This document shows positions 50,701 through 56,700 of a stretch of 64,000 bases of DNA, piece by piece (positions within the stretch are counted from its first letter, which is position 1; each line of letters begins with the position of its first letter). The DNA comes from Henricia sp. BOLD:AAB3569 (taxonomy: Eukaryota; Echinodermata; Asteroidea; Spinulosida; Echinasteridae). A model generated the notes under the pieces. That model made no database searches. It was not told the origin of the DNA and saw only the letters and a list, made by a program, of their open reading frames with translations. Both the position numbers and the translations under genes were made by a program. The stretch is taken from NCBI GenBank assembly GCA_037783545.1, contig JBBELK010000691.1, positions 139,001 to 203,000 on the forward strand, written 5' to 3'.

Positions 50701-53700
50701 TTTTCTCAAAAAAATCTGAATATATATGCTCCTTTAAAGTGAACAGCAAAATGTGATCCCCCTTGCACAAAATGTGAGAAAGTAAACTAAAAGGCACTAC
50801 CTTCACCTATGTTCCATCTATCCCCCTGATTTTGTTCTAACTAAACCCACTGGCATGTTTGACATTTGCAAGATTACTTAGAAAAACGGACTACAATTGA
50901 CGTTTTGTTAACCTCATTTTGTACCTTGAAATACTCAAAAACTAGTTTAGTGAATCTATTATATACATTATTTGCATAATGCAAAATTTCTGAAAGGTGA
51001 AAAAATTACTCGGAATAGGTAAAAAAACCAAAAATTCCTTTCTCATTTTAATAGGGTTGTAGCACACATGCTGTGGATAATATGGTGGATAGCTGTTGCT
51101 AATAGCAACATACATGTGTATGAGTGGCAGGATTCTATAAAATATAACCGCTGTATAGAAAAAAATATCAATGTTTTAATATACCCACTGTTCCAACTAT
51201 TAAGCGCAAGTGTTTTTGTGAAATGCAACTATACCGGTATAAAAGCCCATCGTTAACTTACGAAGGTTCACATATGCTCAACATTTTTGGGGCTTCAAAA
51301 TAAATTTGTAATAGTCACTTGAAATAATTTCGGGTACTCGTAATAATGTAAAATGTACGTTTTGTAAAAAAATGTATATACATGTATTTATTTTGTTTCA
51401 CTGGACTCGGATGGACTCAGCCCAAATCTCTTAATCCTTTCAGTCAGAGTCAAGTCCAAGTCCTAACTGACCAAGTCTAAGTCCCAGTCAGAGTCCTTGT
51501 AAATCGGGACATGAGTCAACTAGGACTCAAGTACTACAGTGTTGATGGTCACCTGGGAACTTATTGGGAAAATTGGTTGATATTTGGCATGGAATGGGGT
51601 GTGTGTAAAATCATATTGATTTTGGATGATTGAAGAGGAGTGTTAGGGTTATGATTTACATCTAACACTCCTCAATCTCATTCCTCCAAAATCAATACGA
51701 TTTTGCATACAACCTAGAGAGTTAAAGTTGAAAAGGCAAAGTCTCAAGGCGGCTACAAGGGTACCGTGGCTATCCTGCAGGCGCCTTGGCATTCTTTTCT
51801 CGCTGTAGGGCGCATCAGGAGCTTTTAGCACAGAGTTAAAAGTTCCTGATGTGTCGTCGAAATCTTTACTAGTTTTAAGCCCATAGACAAGTCATAGACA
51901 GCATCAAATGGGCCCAGTACGGCCCCTGTAGCATTCGTACGGATGCCGTACAATCTTAGGATGGAATTTCGGGCCCCTCAAAACGTACGGCACCCCACAC
52001 AGACTCCGCGTTTACGCGGACGCCATGCGATTGATCTTTAATCGTACGGGCACCACAGAAGCACAGCAGGAATGCCGTGCGGCATCTGCAGGATTATCCT
52101 GCGTTACCCTATAGCAGCTTAAACATGGGTGTCTCATGATTGGAGTCGAGAAAACCACGCAGGCCCCGCCAAATATGTGACATCTGCACACGAAATCGTA
52201 CAGTTCTGCCGGGTGAATGTCACTTAAGCAAGAGTTGTCGTTAAACAAATCCAAGAGCAAACGCACTTACAATTATACCTCAAGTATAAATAAACACATT
52301 CAATAATTTGGTATTAATCAACAATCTGGATCTTACAAACACCTTTTGGTTACCTTACCACTGTGTGAATAAGTAGCTAAATTTCCATCCACAGCATTGC
52401 CTGGTCTTCCAAGAGCCTTTCCAGCTGTAGTACTCTGGCTGGCTGGTTTGCCTCTCACATCTAGGGATACTCCTGTAGAAAACACCAATGTCTCATTATT
52501 AAAATTAATAACACGATCATACATACATATTATTGATAACAGCATAGTGCAGCAATGAAAATTACTGAGAATCTCCCCTAACCCCTGAATTGTTATCTTT
52601 AAGCTTACTTGTTATCAAGATGGTAATGGTAGTAATCATCCTGTGAAATTATTTCGTCTGATTGCCCTTATTCTTTGAAGCCATTCATTCATGCACAAAA
52701 ATGTACTTGGATTTTTCATGTTTTCTGAAGTATTGCTGCATCTATGTGGCTGAAATGTCTACAAAGTAGTTTTCTTGACCTATGCTTTCAACCTCCATCC
52801 AGGCTTGTCTGCCATAGCTCCTTCCAACTCATCAAACACCAATCCTGTATCTCTTGCGATGGTATCACTATCAGGGAAGGTCATGGGTGTGGTACCTCTG
52901 CTAGCACAAGGTAGTCTCCACATCTGGTCCTAGGCTCTGTAACAGTGGCCAGCAAACTGTGCTCTCCTCTGTGCAACCACTGTAGAGATGAGTGGGATAT
53001 CTCCAATGGCTTTGGTAGGGTGTATTTTCCATGATAGATTCTGTACATGCATACGATAGGGACTTGGAAATCCGTGACATCATCAGTCGTGCAGTCGTGA
53101 CACTATGGCTGCGTTCGGGCGTGCAGTTCTTGTTACTCGGGAGTACTGCGTGCGCATTGCACTCGGGTCACATCACGCGAACGGCAAGTCCGCAGTCCGC
53201 GTGCGCGAATGGCAATCAGTGAAGATGGCCGTCTCTTGCCATCACTGCACAAAAAAATGCCGTTTCACTGCTCACAAGAAACTGAGGAAATACAGGCCGT
53301 AAGTCGTGAGGACCTTTTATGCCGTCTAAAACAAACCTTAGTGAGTTATTGTTTCAGTTATTGAGTTGACACGTTGAGCAAATTCACAAAAAATCCCACC
53401 CATATTCCACCATCTTCGTACAAATCACATGACACTTGACAGGAGTACGAGCACACTTCCCATTTGTTGGGGAGTAGTGAGAGCATACTCTCACTGACCC
53501 GAGTGTCGTTATTCTTGCCGTTCGCGCGCTCAGGAGTATACTCGTGTTAACACGAGTACACGCCCGAACGCAGCCTTTTATTGGTCAAATCCGTAACTGA
53601 AGTTTGCAAGCTATAAACCGCTGCATGAGGTTGCACTGTAAATCATGTCGTCTTTAGTTTCTGTCATTTAATCTGCCAGGCTGATTTCTTTTTGGTGCAT

Positions 53701-56700
53701 CCACCTGTGCGGTGGTAAGATTTTCTGCCCCAAAATATCACCAAAATCGGCAGTTGGCAGACGCCGTCAACTACCTAGTCTTGATTCAAGACACCAATAC
53801 GGGCATGACTATACCGATAGGCATAACAAAGCCTGCGCCTACATGTATAGCGCACCTTGACTTTAAGACTAACCAAGAAAAAATAACGTGCTTTGTGCCA
53901 AGGAGGGTGCTTTGCATCACATCACATCACCATTTTTAAAGTTGCTGTCTATTCATTTTCATTGACGATACCACACGTAAATTTGACACATTTTAACAAG
54001 CATAAAACAGGAACTGCTTGATGAATTTTTGCAACAAAAGTATTTTCGATATCTGTTGCAACTTGTCTGTTGTGTGAAAATGGTTTTAACTCAAAATAGA
54101 AAGTTTTAATTTTGTTTCCAAGTCGCTACATAAGAAGTCTTGTATATGTCCCTTCAAGGCGTTTTTCAAGCTCTTGTTTCCATGTCCAAGTTTCAGCCCC
54201 ATAAAGTAGAATACTTTCCACACATGCCCTGAAGAACCTAATTTTAGTTGCCTTAGAGATACTGGACTAGCCATACATGATGCAGTTTGTTGCATGTGTA
54301 ACCGGGAAAATTTACACACTTAAATTTGCTATGAAATTTGCACTCCTTATTAAACACGGTGGGGGGAACTCGCCAAAAAGGTAAATAAATCAATGAATTT
54401 TCAATCTATTAACAACAACAACAAAATAATAAATTTGTCTAGGTAGGGAGAAGACGCAAGATATCTGAATAAATAGACGGGCGAAGAACTGGTAATTTAG
54501 TTGGTCAACAAAAAAAGAAAGATTTATTTATTGAAATTATATCTAAAGCTCTAGACAAAAAAAGAATTAGGAACAGGCAAGATAGACTTTAAAATTGGAA
54601 CTAGCCAGGAAAACTATTTGTAATGAAATAAATTCCTTTAAAACAAAACAAAACAACCCTTTTGAAAACCTTATAAAAAAAAAGGACTTTACTAAAAAAA
54701 AAACCAAAACCAGCACAGCACCTAAGAAAAGTTACATTTACATAAACTCAAGCTCTAACAACCTGTAGATAAAGAAAACAACAGAAAGAAATATATAAAG
54801 AATAGATGAAAAATAAAAACACAGAGTAAACCCCTATAATAATACACTAACCAAATACACTAATGTCCGCACATAGGTACAGTACTGATCACTGCCCCAC
54901 ATACAGTACACAAGGTCAGTTAACTTCATGGAGTTCCAGGGTAGCAAAACAAAGTCATAAATCTTGGTGTGTCTACTTAATGGCTTAATCCCTGGCTGAA
55001 AACCACATGTGGCCAGAACTCTGGCACCATGCACTGGGCATTACGTAAGGGGACCCATGTGGGTGAGAACAAAAGATTCTCAGAGCACATGGCCCTACAT
55101 GTACATGTTGTATATGAATACATGTACACAACTTTAAAAATGTTAAAGGAACTGAACTATAAAATGAAATTATCTGAAGCAAAAAAAGAACAATTTACTT
55201 GATTTAAATCTACCACGAAACACACATGATTTTGGTTTACAAAACTAACAAAAATCACAAGAAGAGTCTATTTACCCATATTAATTATTCGGCCTTTTAC
55301 GATGAAACAAAGTAGATAAATACTGGACTAAAACAGTCTTTTACTTTTGCACTAGATGCAAGAGGTTTCTCGACCATTATGTCCACTTGGTTGGTAATAA
55401 ACGAGTAAACCAATGAATTATAAAGTTATAAAAGTAAATATTTTAGTCAAAATGACCCAAGTCATCAAAAGTCACACAAACTGGGTCAGTCTCTTCTCAG
55501 TCAAAGTAAGATATGTTAATTTGCAGTAATTTAAGAAATTCACTTTCAACAGGTAGTTGTTTAGCACATCAGAAATTAACCAGTATACTTAGTTTAAAAA
55601 ACAAGAAAGCAGAACTTACCAAGCCCACCGCAGGCCTTTTCCTCCAGGCAGAACTTAATAACACATCTTAACAGCAATCTGCCAGCCTGCATACTGATCA
55701 GCCTGCTCAATGCCTCAGGGCAATGAACTAAACTGGGCAGCACCACTAATTTTATGGGGGTGACTAAAACAAAGTTAGGAGGGACATACACTATATGACT
55801 ATGTGTAGGGCTACCAATTTGCCCTGCCACACATGCAGAGCATGCCTGAGCTTTTCTTGAAGAGAAATCTTTTTTACTGTCGACTAGATACTTTGATTTT
55901 GGAACTGTCTTTAGCAATGATAGCTTGATGAACCAAAATGCATTGCTGCTTCCTCAAGTGTGTTAAGAAGCTCTTGAGCTGACTCAATGAGGTCAGCAGT
56001 AAGGGCAAGATCATCCGCATAGTCCAGGGGCCAATTTCATAGAGGTGTTTAAGCACAAAAAATTGCTTAAGCACAAAAAACTCTTGTTTAGTAGAGAATG
56101 TTACCAGTGAAATCCTCATGTGATATGAATAGTGTATGACCAGTGTTATAAGACTGTTTCATTAAAATGGCAATCATGTAAAATGTTTGCTGGTAACCTC
56201 ATTTTATCAAGCAAGGTTTTTCATGCTTATAAGCAGCTCTATGAAATTGGCCCCTGATAGTCAACAACAATGACAAATAGCATACGGTAGTATGTGGACG
56301 TTCTAAACTGCACATCCATTTGAAAGTAAAGAATTGAGGCACCAGCCATTATGCAAACATTGGAAAAACTACCATACACGTTTGCCAGTTGAGACTCCAT
56401 GCACTATTAGTCTATGGAGCATGACATAAAAATCCTAGGTTTTCAAAGAAAAATTTAATTGATACATGTATTTTCTCATTGCTAAAATCATATTTCCTAA
56501 CCAAATTTACACTTTCTGGGGCAATATCATATCATAATAGGAAGAATTAGTGGCAAACGTGTACGGTATTTATATCCTTTTCAACAAACTTGGCAAAAAG
56601 ATTACCGGGGATACTATCACTAGTTTTCCCCTTCGTGGCCAAATAATATTCATGGTTGCCACATACAGTCCTGATGATCAAGATGCAAAAAAAACTTTAT

